Positions 50,510-58,065 of a DNA stretch of 64,000 nucleotides are shown piece after piece. The stretch is taken from assembly GCA_964509425.1 (NCBI GenBank), contig CAZDWZ010000001.1:372001-436000 (forward strand), given 5' to 3'. The position numbers and the translations under genes are program-made. Source of the DNA: CAZDWZ01 sp964509425 (lineage in GTDB: Bacteria > Bdellovibrionota_C > UBA2361 > SZUA-149 > CAZDWZ01). Every line of letters starts with the position of its first letter. The first letter of the stretch is position 1. Under the pieces are notes generated by a model. That model saw nothing but the letters and a program-made list of their open reading frames with translations, did no database searches and was not told the DNA's origin.

Positions 50510-52203
50510 GACGCCTTCTCCCGAGAGAACAAAACCAACAATGAAATGACCATCATCCACATACACGTCACGAGCATCCGCGAAAGCTCCGGAGTGATAT
50601 GCGCCACCGGCAGCAAGGGCGAATGAAAGCCGAGCCAGATGAGAGTACCAAGGAGATTCCATGCACACCCGAGCAGCACGGCTCCGGCCTCCCAGATGGT
50701 GCCCTTTGAAGCGGAAATCGCCGCTGCACCGAAGAGCACAGGCAGCAGAGGATACGCCCAAATATGATTCACGGCGTTGCTTTCACACCCCGAGATCGCG
50801 GCGATAAATAGTAATGCGCCCAGCGAGGACACACCGACAAGTAATAGTCCCGGCGCTCGAACGAAGCCCATGATGATCGGAGCCCAGAGGAGCGGCCCGA
50901 CTGTCCACGGAAACTGAAAGAAAGTCTGAGTGCCGATATTATTCATCACCGCTGCCGGATCCCGCAGATTGAGAAAGATTTCCTTGGTCACCGGCCAGAT
51001 ACTGAAAGGATAAAAAAGATTCTGCAGTCTGACCCCGATAACTGAGAGCCAGCCGACTTCCCGGACGTATGCGACAAGAGTGCTCCAGACGGACACGTTG
51101 TTTGGAAGTTGAACGCCGCGAAAGCAGACCACGTGACTCAGAAAAATCCTTCCCGAAGGCTCGGCCACGGTCGACTTCGTAATCCACCAAGGGATCTGGA
51201 CCGCAAAAAAAGCCACAAAGATTGGGAAGAGTCCAAAGAGCGCCGTTCGCCAAGTTCCCGACTCTCGAAAACGAAGCAGGAACAGAAAGCCAAAAAATGC
51301 GAGCGATGCAAACAGCAGCGAATCATGCGAGAGCACACCGAGCGCCAAAAAACCGCCGACCAACCAGCGAGGGAGCTTTGCTTCGAACGCCAAGACGGCA
51401 GACAAAAAGAAATACGCACCGAAAAACTTCGGCCAGGAAAACAGAAAATTCTGAATGCAATACCAATTCGAAAACACCAAAAACAGGAATAGAAATGCCG
51501 CGGGACCCCCCGCGAGCTTCCAGACGAAGATCATCGCGGGAATCAGCACAAAAAGATTCAAGCTGCAGAGAAGCGTCTGGTACACAAACGCATACTTCGG
51601 CTCCGGCTGCAGCCATGAGGAAGTATCTTCAAACCCAAGCAACGTAAAAACGAAGGCGGTCACGACGCCCGCGAGCGGACCACGGTCTCCTGCTTTCCAA
51701 CCTGGCACGATATCTCCAGCAACCGAAGGCGAAATTCTCGAGGTGATGTACCGCGAAAAATTATAGGGGATGACGTTGTCGCTCGGGAGATTCAACACCC
51801 GCTGCGTAGATTCAATCGAGATTCTCCGGAAGTTTCCGTCCGGAAGACTCGAAAAGAGAGAGAGAATCGCCGTATAGGAAAAAATGAGAAATGCAAAGAC
51901 GGCGATCTCTCTTCGGAGCAGAGTCCGATAGAGCCCGGATTTGATCCAGAATACCGCCGCAGTCGAAACGGCTCCCCAAAGACTGAGTCGACGCCACGGG
52001 TCGGCCAGTCCGATCAACACCTCGATGCCCAAGAGAACAGAGTAGATGAAGATCGAGACCCCGATCGCGACGGCTCCACGATAGGGATGACGAAGCTCGG
52101 GGAAAAAGCGAGCGAGGATACAGTCTCCGGCAGGGAAAAAGAGAAGGAAAAAAAAGCACTGGAGAGTAAACAGTAAGAGAATGTGCTCAACCAGACTCGC
52201 CAT
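50506..52203 (-). CDS. Polytopic membrane protein of unknown function, 565 aa
   Basis: Not recognised. About 11-13 hydrophobic segments run throughout, with a short soluble stretch near residues 115-155 (SRYITSRISPSVAGDIVPGW). The overall size and topology resemble GT-C glycosyltransferases, but I cannot see the usual acidic motif in the first loop with confidence, so an enzyme call would be weak. Its stop overlaps the start of the repeat-protein gene (ATGA), which makes stoichiometric coexpression likely. Upstream is a pilin-like gene 149 nt away. A plausible but unproven role is membrane platform, or glycosylation of the secreted partner or the pilin. Confidence 0.7.
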   Translation of the reverse strand: MASLVEHILLLFTLQCFFFLLFFPAGDCILARFFPELRHPYRGAVAIGVSIFIYSVLLGIEVLIGLADPWRRLSLWGAVSTAAVFWIKSGLYRTLLRREIAVFAFLIFSYTAILSLFSSLPDGNFRRISIESTQRVLNLPSDNVIPYNFSRYITSRISPSVAGDIVPGWKAGDRGPLAGVVTAFVFTLLGFEDTSSWLQPEPKYAFVYQTLLCSLNLFVLIPAMIFVWKLAGGPAAFLFLFLVFSNWYCIQNFLFSWPKFFGAYFFLSAVLAFEAKLPRWLVGGFLALGVLSHDSLLFASLAFFGFLFLLRFRESGTWRTALFGLFPIFVAFFAVQIPWWITKSTVAEPSGRIFLSHVVCFRGVQLPNNVSVWSTLVAYVREVGWLSVIGVRLQNLFYPFSIWPVTKEIFLNLRDPAAVMNNIGTQTFFQFPWTVGPLLWAPIIMGFVRAPGLLLVGVSSLGALLFIAAISGCESNAVNHIWAYPLLPVLFGAAAISASKGTIWEAGAVLLGCAWNLLGTLIWLGFHSPLLPVAHITPELSRMLVTCMWMMVISLLVLFSREKAS

Positions 52204-52351
52204 TGATTCCCGCTCTACGCTTCCCGCCCCGCCGCTTCGATTAACGCCCGTTGGACACGAGCTCAGAAACTCAAGGTATAGCAGAGTTCATCGCGTAAAG
52301 TGGATAGAGAAACTGAGAAGAATTTTCGTTTTGAAAGAATGTGATCGTGCG

Positions 52352-52768
52352 TCAGCTGAGCGTAGGGGGTGTCGGATTACAAACCCCGGCAAACTCGACT
52401 ATCTCGTAGTTCCCGGACTCGGAATCCCATCGAAACTCTTTGGAGCCATTCATATGGCAAGCAGCCAATGAGTAATAGGTGGAGTTTACGACTATGGTCA
52501 GCGAGACGCCGGCACTCGACGAGAAACCTTCAAGCACGTCGCTGCAATCGTTCGGACCGCAGGACTGATAGGCGTTCGTCGCCTCGAAGTATGCCTCCTG
52601 GGCCGTGATCGCGTTTTTCAGATCGGCATTGGCTCGGGCGTTGAAAGCATCGGCTTTGTAGACGGCGAATATCGGTAGCGCCAAGGACGAGAGAATTGCA
52701 ATGATTGCGGTAACGACCAACACCTCGACGAGCGTGAAGCCGCTCTCTTCAGTTACCGAACCGTCCAT
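52352..52768 (-). CDS. Type IV pilin-like protein (prepilin)
   Basis: A 138-residue prepilin. A short leader ends in Gly10 with cleavage before Phe11 (ESG|FTLVEV). Glu5 of the mature protein, needed for assembly, is present, followed by the hydrophobic helix VVTAIIAILSSLALPIFAVY. The globular part has four cysteines (SCGPNDCSD, ACHMNG, GVCNP), likely two disulfides. The C-terminus is proline-rich. ATG 52768 gives a 10-residue leader, typical of type IVa; a start at 52825 is open. It is the only pilin gene in the window and no pilus motor genes are present. It may be a minor or pseudopilin that works with the membrane and repeat proteins downstream. Confidence 0.85.
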   Translation of the reverse strand: MDGSVTEESGFTLVEVLVVTAIIAILSSLALPIFAVYKADAFNARANADLKNAITAQEAYFEATNAYQSCGPNDCSDVLEGFSSSAGVSLTIVVNSTYYSLAACHMNGSKEFRWDSESGNYEIVEFAGVCNPTPPTLS

Positions 52769-52865
52769 ATCTCGCGCTGCCCCGAAATCCTCGATTTGCC
52801 CGTAAAGGAATGTAGCAAGAACCATTCCAGGGGATTGAGTCCAGCATAACTTGATGCGCTCGACC

Positions 52866-53759
52866 CTAGCGAAGACTCAAAATCGCCAGGAAATAAAAGA
52901 TGCTGAGACTACCGTTTGCGACAAAAAACGCCTGATTGACACGCCTCAGATCATGAGGAGAAATAAGCAGATGCTGGCCCAAAAGCACCGCCCCGAACAC
53001 TGCCATGGCGACCGAATATTGTCCGCCAAGCGACAAAAATTGTCCGACGGCAAAAAAACAGCACAAACCAAGGACATGGAACTGAGTAGAAAGCACCAAA
53101 GCTTGCTCTACCCCGACTGCCGCGGGAATCGAGAACAGGCCCTGCCTTCGATCGAATAATACATCCTGACACGAATACAGGATGTCGAATCCGGTCACCC
53201 AACACAGCACGCCGGCCATTAATACGAGGGGCGCCAACTCGACCTCGGGCCGGAGCACCCACCAGGCCCCCCCCGGAGCGAGAGCAAGGGCGAGACCCAA
53301 AACTAGATGAGAATAGGAGGTATACCGTTTGGCGTAGCTGTACCCGAGCAACACGGCCAAAACGAAGGGCGAAAGCACGAAACAGTGCTTGCCTAGGAGT
53401 AAGGCAGCAATGAGAAACAACGCGACCGAAAGAATCGTCAGAATCCGGCACGAATGAAGCGAGATCCGACCAGCGGGAATCTCCCGGTCGACGGTGCGGG
53501 GATTTCTTGAATCGATTTCCGCATCGATCAATCGGTTAAATGACATGGCCGCGGTTCTTGCACAGACAACCGCAAACACCACCAAGGCGATTCTTGCCGG
53601 CTCTCCGAAAGCGCCGAGGCTCGAAAAACTGTCTACGAGCTGCCCTTTCCGAAGCGCAAGAAAATAAGCACTCATGGCAAAGGGCAGCGCAAACACGCTG
53701 TGCGGAAGTGCGACCAGTCGTGAAAAATTTTTTAAAGACATTCGCTGAAAAAGACTCAT
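52866..53759 (-). CDS. UbiA-family prenyltransferase (MqnP/UbiA-type)
   Basis: A 297-residue inner-membrane enzyme with about eight helices. It transfers a polyprenyl chain to an aromatic acid or quinone precursor. Both Mg2+/diphosphate-binding motifs are present: NRLIDAEIDSRNPRT (near 74-88, NDxxD type) and SCQDVLFDRRQGLFS (near 196-210, QDxxxD/YxxD type). Futalosine-pathway organisms use such a UbiA homologue, often called MqnP, in place of MenA. The MqnD-like gene at 40574 makes this reading attractive, but 4-hydroxybenzoate polyprenylation (ubiquinone) cannot be excluded from sequence. It lies upstream of the pilin gene (gap 40-97 nt depending on start). Confidence 0.88.
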   Translation of the reverse strand: MSLFQRMSLKNFSRLVALPHSVFALPFAMSAYFLALRKGQLVDSFSSLGAFGEPARIALVVFAVVCARTAAMSFNRLIDAEIDSRNPRTVDREIPAGRISLHSCRILTILSVALFLIAALLLGKHCFVLSPFVLAVLLGYSYAKRYTSYSHLVLGLALALAPGGAWWVLRPEVELAPLVLMAGVLCWVTGFDILYSCQDVLFDRRQGLFSIPAAVGVEQALVLSTQFHVLGLCCFFAVGQFLSLGGQYSVAMAVFGAVLLGQHLLISPHDLRRVNQAFFVANGSLSIFYFLAILSLR

Positions 53760-54209
53760 CCGTCCCGGCTTCAGTCCACGGGATCAACCACGGAATCTCT
53801 GCCGCCTAAATCTCCGAGGCTGGCACAGTTTGAATTGAGATTTTCCTCCCTCCGCAGCGTGTTTGGCGTCCTCTGCGGTTGCAATTTCGAATGTTCCATC
53901 AATCGTAATGACAACCGCAGAGGACGCTGAAGACGCTGAGAGTCTCAAATGAGACACCACCGAATCTGTGCGACACTCGCCAAAGTACCCTTTTCATACT
54001 AGCATTCCCACGCCATTTTGAAAGTTAACGATGAAAGTAGTTAACGAGGTATTTTGACAGAGATCGAGGCGAAAAGGCGGCGGGGAACGGAGTTGACTCA
54101 TGGTAAGGGCTTGTCCTGCCAAAGCTGAACGCGACGGCGGAAGAACTGCAGCCGCTCTTTCAACGAAGAGATTTGTCAAAAGACCCCGCTATCGAAGTAT
54201 GGAGGAGCG
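53760..54209. promoter_or_regulatory. Divergent region between ubiA-type gene and thiC, no THI element
   Basis: A 450-bp gap carrying the palindromic element above, a mini-ORF (54100-54213) and presumably two promoters. I looked for the THI-box/TPP-riboswitch core expected upstream of thiC (CTGAGA and the ACCTGATCTGG-type stretch) and did not find it. A GTTAAC pair at 54025 and 54040 (AGTTAACG) could be an operator. No convincing -35/-10. Confidence 0.4.
53855..53938. repeat. 27-bp inverted repeat, REP-like palindromic element
   Basis: Arms 53855-53881 and 53912-53938 are inverted copies (three mismatches in 27) around a 30-nt loop; 16 bp are continuous and perfect. The core, CCGCAGAGGACGCTGAAG-like, resembles dispersed palindromic elements known in several environmental bacteria. 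Located in the gap between ubiA (minus) and thiC (plus). It may be a mobile or transcript-end element. Confidence 0.7.
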
Positions 54210-54213
54210 ATGA
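54100..54213 (+). CDS. Mini-ORF overlapping thiC start, 37 aa
   Basis: ATG 54100 with ACGGAG 7-8 nt upstream begins a 37-codon frame whose TGA overlaps the thiC ATG (ATGA). The peptide is basic (Arg/Lys-rich), with one Cys and no membrane segment. It could be a leader peptide that couples translation to thiC, since no TPP riboswitch is visible. Chance occurrence is possible, because any ATGA start supplies such a stop. Confidence 0.3.
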   Translation: MVRACPAKAERDGGRTAAALSTKRFVKRPRYRSMEER

Positions 54214-55610
54214 GAACTGAGTGGATTGCAAAGCGCAAAAGCGACCAGGCGCCGACGCAAATGCGTTATGCCAGAGAGGGAATCGTCACCGAGGAAATGC
54301 TCCACGTCGCGAAACGTGAATCGCTCGATCCGGAATTCATTCGTGCCGAAATCGCGAAGGGACGGATGATTATTCCTGCTAATATCAATCATCCCGAGCT
54401 TGAACCGATGGCTATCGGCATCGGTGCGAAGTGCAAAATCAACGCCAATATTGGTAACTCGCAGGTCTCGTCCGGGCTTGAAGAGGAACTAGACAAGCTC
54501 CGCGTTTCGGTGAAACACGGGGCCGATACCGTGATGGATCTTTCTACGGGAAAGAACATTCGAAATATTCGGGAAGCGATTCTCAGAGCGTCGCCGGTTC
54601 CGATTGGCACCGTGCCGATCTATGAGGCGATCGAGATGGTAAAGGATCCTCTCGATTTGAATGTGAAGGACATTCTCGACGTCATCGAGCGCCAGGCACA
54701 ACAAGGCGTCGACTATATGACGCTTCACTGCGGCATTCTCCTTGAGCATCTCCCACTCATCGCGAATCGAGTGACGGGAATCGTGAGCCGTGGTGGGAGC
54801 TTGATCGCCCAATGGATGATGAAGCATCGCCGACAGAATCCGTTCTTCGAGTTTTACGACGATCTCCTTGAGATACTTCGCAAATACGACGTCTCAATAT
54901 CACTCGGCGACAGTCTGCGGCCCGGATGCCTTGCCGATGCTTCGGATGCCGCGCAATTTGCGGAGCTGAAGGTGCTTGGCGATCTCACTCTTCGCGCGTG
55001 GGAGAAGGACGTCCAAGTAATGGTGGAGGGTCCGGGACATGTGCCCATGGATCAGATCCAGATGAACGTCGAGAAACAGATTGAAGTCTGTCACGGCGCT
55101 CCGTTCTACGTCCTCGGACCGCTCGTCATCGACATCGCGCCTGGCTACGACCATATTTCATCGGCAATCGGGGCGGCTTTGGCTGGTTGGCATGGAGCGG
55201 CTATGCTTTGTTACGTCACTCCGGCGGAGCACCTCTCTCTCCCGAATGCTGCGGATGTCCGAGACGGCATCATCGCCTACAAAATTGCGGCACACGCGGC
55301 GGATGTCGCACGCCATCGTCCCGGCGCCAGAGATCGCGATGATGCCTTGTCGAAGGCGAGATACGAGTTCGATTGGGAGCAGCAGTTTGCCTTGTCGCTC
55401 GATCCCGAGAAGGCGCGGGCGAAGCACGATGAGACCCTTCCGCACGATGTTTTCAAGACAGCTCACTTCTGCTCCATGTGCGGCCCGAAGTTTTGCTCGA
55501 TGAGAATCAGTGAGGAAGTCAGGAATTGGGCTCGTGAGCAGAGCCATCCTGAAACTGCCGGCTTGGTGGCGGGAGTTTCCAGCACAGAATTGCCGGTTTT
55601 CAATCCTTAA
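54210..55610 (+). CDS. thiC: Phosphomethylpyrimidine synthase ThiC
   Basis: Radical-SAM enzyme that rearranges aminoimidazole ribotide to the HMP-phosphate moiety of thiamine. The 466-residue protein belongs to the short form, lacking the N-terminal domain of the 630-residue E. coli enzyme. It has the 4Fe-4S cysteine motif CSMCGPKFC near 430, plus DTVMDLSTG, VPIYEAIE, VEGPGHVPMDQI and APFYVLGPLVIDIAPGYDH. Strong ribosome-binding site GGAGGAG directly upstream of ATG 54210. A clear terminator follows, so it is monocistronic, or coexpressed only with the mini-ORF. Confidence 0.98.
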   Translation: MRTEWIAKRKSDQAPTQMRYAREGIVTEEMLHVAKRESLDPEFIRAEIAKGRMIIPANINHPELEPMAIGIGAKCKINANIGNSQVSSGLEEELDKLRVSVKHGADTVMDLSTGKNIRNIREAILRASPVPIGTVPIYEAIEMVKDPLDLNVKDILDVIERQAQQGVDYMTLHCGILLEHLPLIANRVTGIVSRGGSLIAQWMMKHRRQNPFFEFYDDLLEILRKYDVSISLGDSLRPGCLADASDAAQFAELKVLGDLTLRAWEKDVQVMVEGPGHVPMDQIQMNVEKQIEVCHGAPFYVLGPLVIDIAPGYDHISSAIGAALAGWHGAAMLCYVTPAEHLSLPNAADVRDGIIAYKIAAHAADVARHRPGARDRDDALSKARYEFDWEQQFALSLDPEKARAKHDETLPHDVFKTAHFCSMCGPKFCSMRISEEVRNWAREQSHPETAGLVAGVSSTELPVFNP

Positions 55611-55627
55611 ACATCCACTTCTCGGGT

Positions 55628-55665
55628 GGGGGCAGATTTCTTCTCAAAAAAATCTGCCCCCTTTT
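55628..55665 (+). terminator. Rho-independent terminator of thiC
   Basis: 12-bp perfect stem (55628-55639 and 55650-55661, G/C-rich base) with a 10-nt loop and a following TTTT, 17 nt after the stop. Confidence 0.92.
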
Positions 55666-55717
55666 CATTGCTACCCGAATCATAATCTCAACCAAAGCGT
55701 TGTGGGGTGTCGTAACT

Positions 55718-55791
55718 CGTTGTGAATGTTGCGTTTTCACAACGCTTAGGGTAGCTCGAACCGTTAGTCATCGAAGAAATTGATTTCTTCG
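55718..55791 (+). promoter_or_regulatory. Two palindromes upstream of the IHF/HU gene
   Basis: First: arms CGTTGTGAA (55718-55726) and TTCACAACG (55736-55744), 9-nt loop. Second: a 20-bp perfect palindrome with 9-bp arms (55772-55780, 55783-55791). They sit 200-280 bp before the start. They could be regulator sites or leader stems; the region between thiC and IHF otherwise holds nothing I recognise. Confidence 0.4.
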
Positions 55792-55993
55792 GCGAAAAAG
55801 CTAACGCGTTTGAGCGAGGCTTTTATCGCTACCTCTTGTCACGTGGGCAGTATGACCGGGGGCTCTGGTGAACGGGACAGAACTCGATGCCGTAGTTTCG
55901 CATTCGTTGATTGGTCTCAATAAGTAGCCGGCGAATAAGACGACCGCGAGTGATTCTGTGAGAGAAGAAATTTCGTTTGGGAGGCCCCCGAGT

Positions 55994-56329
55994 ATGCTTT
56001 CCGATAAGGATTGCCTGACCAAGGCTGACTTGGTTGATTCCATCTACGACAATATGCCGTTCGATAAGCATCAAGCTTCGCAGATTGTTGAAGACTGGAT
56101 TGAGCTCATCAAGCTTGGACTTGAGCGCGATGAGAAAGTAATGATTTCCGGTTTTGGTGTGTTTGAAGTGAAAAGCAAACACGCTCGTCCCGGACGTAAC
56201 CCGCAAACTGGCGACAAGATCACTCTTGGCGCCCGGAAAGTCGTGAAATTCAAGGCGAGCCAGCTGCTTCGCAAGACTTTGAACGACGCGATTGCCGCTG
56301 AAGAAAAGGCTGGCAAAAAAGAGGAGTGA
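55994..56329 (+). CDS. Integration host factor/HU-family DNA-bending protein
   Basis: A 111-residue nucleoid-associated protein with the HU/IHF fold: helical dimer body (about 10-50), ISGFGVFEV, and the DNA-intercalating beta-arm GRNPQTG (67-73) with the Pro at the arm tip. The charged C-terminus is slightly longer than the family's about 95-100. It fits IHF-alpha (himA) better than HU because of the arm sequence, but a plain HU is possible. The chosen start is ATG 55994 (GGGAGG 9 nt upstream); the frame runs back to 55958. Binds and bends DNA to aid recombination, replication and promoter control. Confidence 0.9.
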   Translation: MLSDKDCLTKADLVDSIYDNMPFDKHQASQIVEDWIELIKLGLERDEKVMISGFGVFEVKSKHARPGRNPQTGDKITLGARKVVKFKASQLLRKTLNDAIAAEEKAGKKEE

Positions 56330-56350
56330 CATCCTCCCCCACTCTCTTTT
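56317..56350 (+). terminator. Terminator overlapping the IHF/HU stop
   Basis: Arms AAAAGAGgAGTG (56317-56328) and CACTCTCTTTT (56340-56350) pair with one bulged G and an 11-nt loop. The 3' arm itself ends in a T-run. The stem includes the stop codon. Confidence 0.5.
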
Positions 56351-56394
56351 ACTTTGGCCGTGGGTCTTAAAGAGGTGGTGAAAGATTTTTGATT

Positions 56395-57054
56395 ATGCCT
56401 AAACCAGCGGACGCGGTAAAAGCAGCTCCTTCGCAGCAGAAATCTGACGCGGTCACAGGCGAGGAGAGATCACCGCGTGAAAGAATTCTTCAAGCTTCCC
56501 TCGAGCTCTTCGTAGAGCAGGGTTACTTCAATACCAACGTTCCCGATATTAGCCGCCGCTCTCGATGCAGCGTCGGCTCCATCTATCATCATTTTCTAAA
56601 CAAAGAAGAAATCGCCGCACAGATATTCCATGCGGGGATGAAAGATTTCCGGACGGCGCTGGCCAAGGCGATCGACCTTGAGAACAGCGTTCAGGAGAAT
56701 GTATCCTCGATCGTCGTAGCCTTTCTCAGCTTCGCCGAAGCTCACCACCTTTTGGCGCGCTACCTCTGGCTCGCGCGACACAGTGAATTTCTCAATCACC
56801 AAGTCAAAAACCCCACCATGGTCGGTTTCGACGAGCTCGGACGAAGAGTGACGCAATTGCTGCGACGGGCCGAACGCGAAGGCAGCATTCCGAAGTTGCA
56901 GGCGGAGGTCATCTGGACGATTCTTTTCGGGCTCCCCGTCAGCTACATGAGAGATTGGCTGGACGGATATACGAGAATTCCACCTTCTGAAGTCGCACTG
57001 ACGATCGCTCAAGCGTGCTGGGCCGCAATGTGCGGCGTTCGCCCGTCCGCCTAA
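56395..57054 (+). CDS. TetR/AcrR-family transcriptional regulator
   Basis: A 219-residue regulator with a helix-turn-helix domain at about 25-75 (RERILQASLELFVEQGYFNT, then IYHHFLNKEEIAAQIF) after a Lys/Ser-rich N-terminus. The C-terminal ligand domain (about 85-210) is helical and typical of the family; it shows SVQENVSSIVVAFLSFAEAH and WLARHSEFL. ATG 56395 is chosen, next to TTG 56389. Target genes and ligand are unknown; self-repression and control of a neighbouring transporter or fatty-acid genes are usual in the family. No palindromic operator was identified immediately upstream. Confidence 0.9.
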   Translation: MPKPADAVKAAPSQQKSDAVTGEERSPRERILQASLELFVEQGYFNTNVPDISRRSRCSVGSIYHHFLNKEEIAAQIFHAGMKDFRTALAKAIDLENSVQENVSSIVVAFLSFAEAHHLLARYLWLARHSEFLNHQVKNPTMVGFDELGRRVTQLLRRAEREGSIPKLQAEVIWTILFGLPVSYMRDWLDGYTRIPPSEVALTIAQACWAAMCGVRPSA

Positions 57055-57092
57055 ATCGCCACGACAAATGATTTAATGTTGAGAAACCGCTT

Positions 57093-57581
57093 CTAAAGGG
57101 AAGCGGCATTGAGGCCGTTCGCGCGGAGCGGGACGCCGTCCTGGTCTGCGTTTTTCTGATGCCGAATAATCCTCTCAAGCGCTTCGCACGCCAGCAGCGC
57201 ACAACGCGACCGCGCCGGGAGTCGGCGAATGCCTGATAGAGCAGAGAGATTACCGATTCGCGACATCTCCTCCTCCGTAATTCCTTTCTGGACCATTTCA
57301 CGAAAGATACGGCAAAGTTCCTCCGCTTCTTCGACTGAGAGATCTTGAACTTCTCTCATGAAAAGGCTGGCGGAAGCCTGACTGATGAGACAGCCATGAC
57401 CTTCACAGCGAACATCCTGGACTCTATCGTTGTCAATTTTCGCCCACACATCGAGGGCATCGCCACAGAGCGGATTATGCATGCGGACGTTGACCGCACC
57501 CGCGACGCCGGAGAGCGAGCCACGAAACTCTGAGTCACGTGCCGCCTGTAAGATGATGTCTTGATACAGTTCATCCAGCAT
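57093..57581 (-). CDS. sufU: SufU-type iron-sulfur cluster assembly protein
   Basis: A 162-residue NifU-N/IscU-like protein. It has the three cluster or zinc ligands Cys39 (NPLCGD, with Asp41), Cys64 (GHGCLIS) and Cys127 (SRCALL). The insertion between the second and third cysteines and the RCALL motif identify the SufU branch, which carries sulfur from the SufS desulfurase or acts as a zinc-dependent sulfur acceptor. ATG 57581. A 22-bp palindrome lies 20 nt upstream and a 21-bp minisatellite beyond it. Partner suf genes are not in the window. Confidence 0.93.
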   Translation of the reverse strand: MLDELYQDIILQAARDSEFRGSLSGVAGAVNVRMHNPLCGDALDVWAKIDNDRVQDVRCEGHGCLISQASASLFMREVQDLSVEEAEELCRIFREMVQKGITEEEMSRIGNLSALSGIRRLPARSRCALLACEALERIIRHQKNADQDGVPLRANGLNAASL

Positions 57582-57600
57582 GGATGCGTCCTCGTTTTAG

Positions 57601-57622
57601 GCCGGTTGAGCACTCAACCGGC
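57601..57622 (-). promoter_or_regulatory. Perfect 22-bp palindrome upstream of sufU
   Basis: Arms GCCGGTTGA (57601-57609) and TCAACCGGC (57614-57622) with a 4-nt loop, ending 20 nt before the sufU start. It could be a regulator site (repressor near the promoter) or a leader hairpin. Confidence 0.5.
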
Positions 57623-57667
57623 TAAGCAACTCGATCAGCTACACAATCCCGCCAGCGATCACCAGCT

Positions 57668-57772
57668 GGTAATCCAGCCAGGAACACTGCTTATCCAGCC
57701 AGCAACACTGGTAGTCCAGCCGGGAACACTGGTAATCCAGCCGGGAACACTGGTAACCCAGCCGAGAACACC
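57668..57772. repeat. Five 21-bp tandem repeats (minisatellite)
   Basis: Units at 57668-57688, 57689-57709, 57710-57730, 57731-57751 and 57752-57772. The consensus has a TCCAGCC core followed by GGGAACACT. Units 1, 3 and 4 differ by one or two bases from the consensus, unit 2 by about four and unit 5 by three. No spacers, so not CRISPR. On the plus strand one frame encodes heptapeptides (LVIQPGT and variants), open from 57561 to 57896, but without a credible start outside sufU. Confidence 0.9.
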
Positions 57773-57795
57773 GTCCGGTAGACGATTTGAACAGG

Positions 57796-58053
57796 CTATA
57801 AGTTCAACTGAGCAATTGAACCGCGGATACTGTCCGTGGCTGCGGGATGTCGCGCAATCTCACCAAGAACGGCGGCTTGCACTCCGTTCGGGGTAACCCC
57901 CTCGGAGAATGCATCAACCATACACTCGAGATCATTTGAATTGAGCCCGTCGCGCAGCCGAACCACCGCTCCACCGGTCATGAGCTTCTGCCTGAAGAGC
58001 TTCTTCAGAGGAGAAATCTCAGTCTCCGGACCTACCAGAATTCGGTGAATCAT
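57796..58053 (-). CDS. Small hypothetical protein, 85 aa
   Basis: Not recognised. It starts at ATG 58053 with AGGTGG almost adjoining. The protein is soluble, mixed alpha/beta, with a basic patch (FRQKLMTGGAVVRLRDG) and an alanine-rich C-terminal helix. It lies 12 nt after the stop of the TPR-like gene, so it is probably cotranscribed with it. The minisatellite separates it from sufU. Confidence 0.5.
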   Translation of the reverse strand: MIHRILVGPETEISPLKKLFRQKLMTGGAVVRLRDGLNSNDLECMVDAFSEGVTPNGVQAAVLGEIARHPAATDSIRGSIAQLNL

Positions 58054-58065
58054 CCACCTGTTGTA

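Noticed and set aside
53760..54209. TPP riboswitch upstream of thiC
   Set aside because: The CTGAGA and ACCTGAT-type conserved stretches are absent.
57668..57772. Possible CRISPR array
   Set aside because: Units are 21 bp and directly adjacent with no spacers, and no cas genes are nearby.
57561..57896. Plus-strand 111-codon frame across the minisatellite
   Set aside because: It starts antisense within sufU with no credible ribosome-binding site; kept only as an alternative reading of the repeat.
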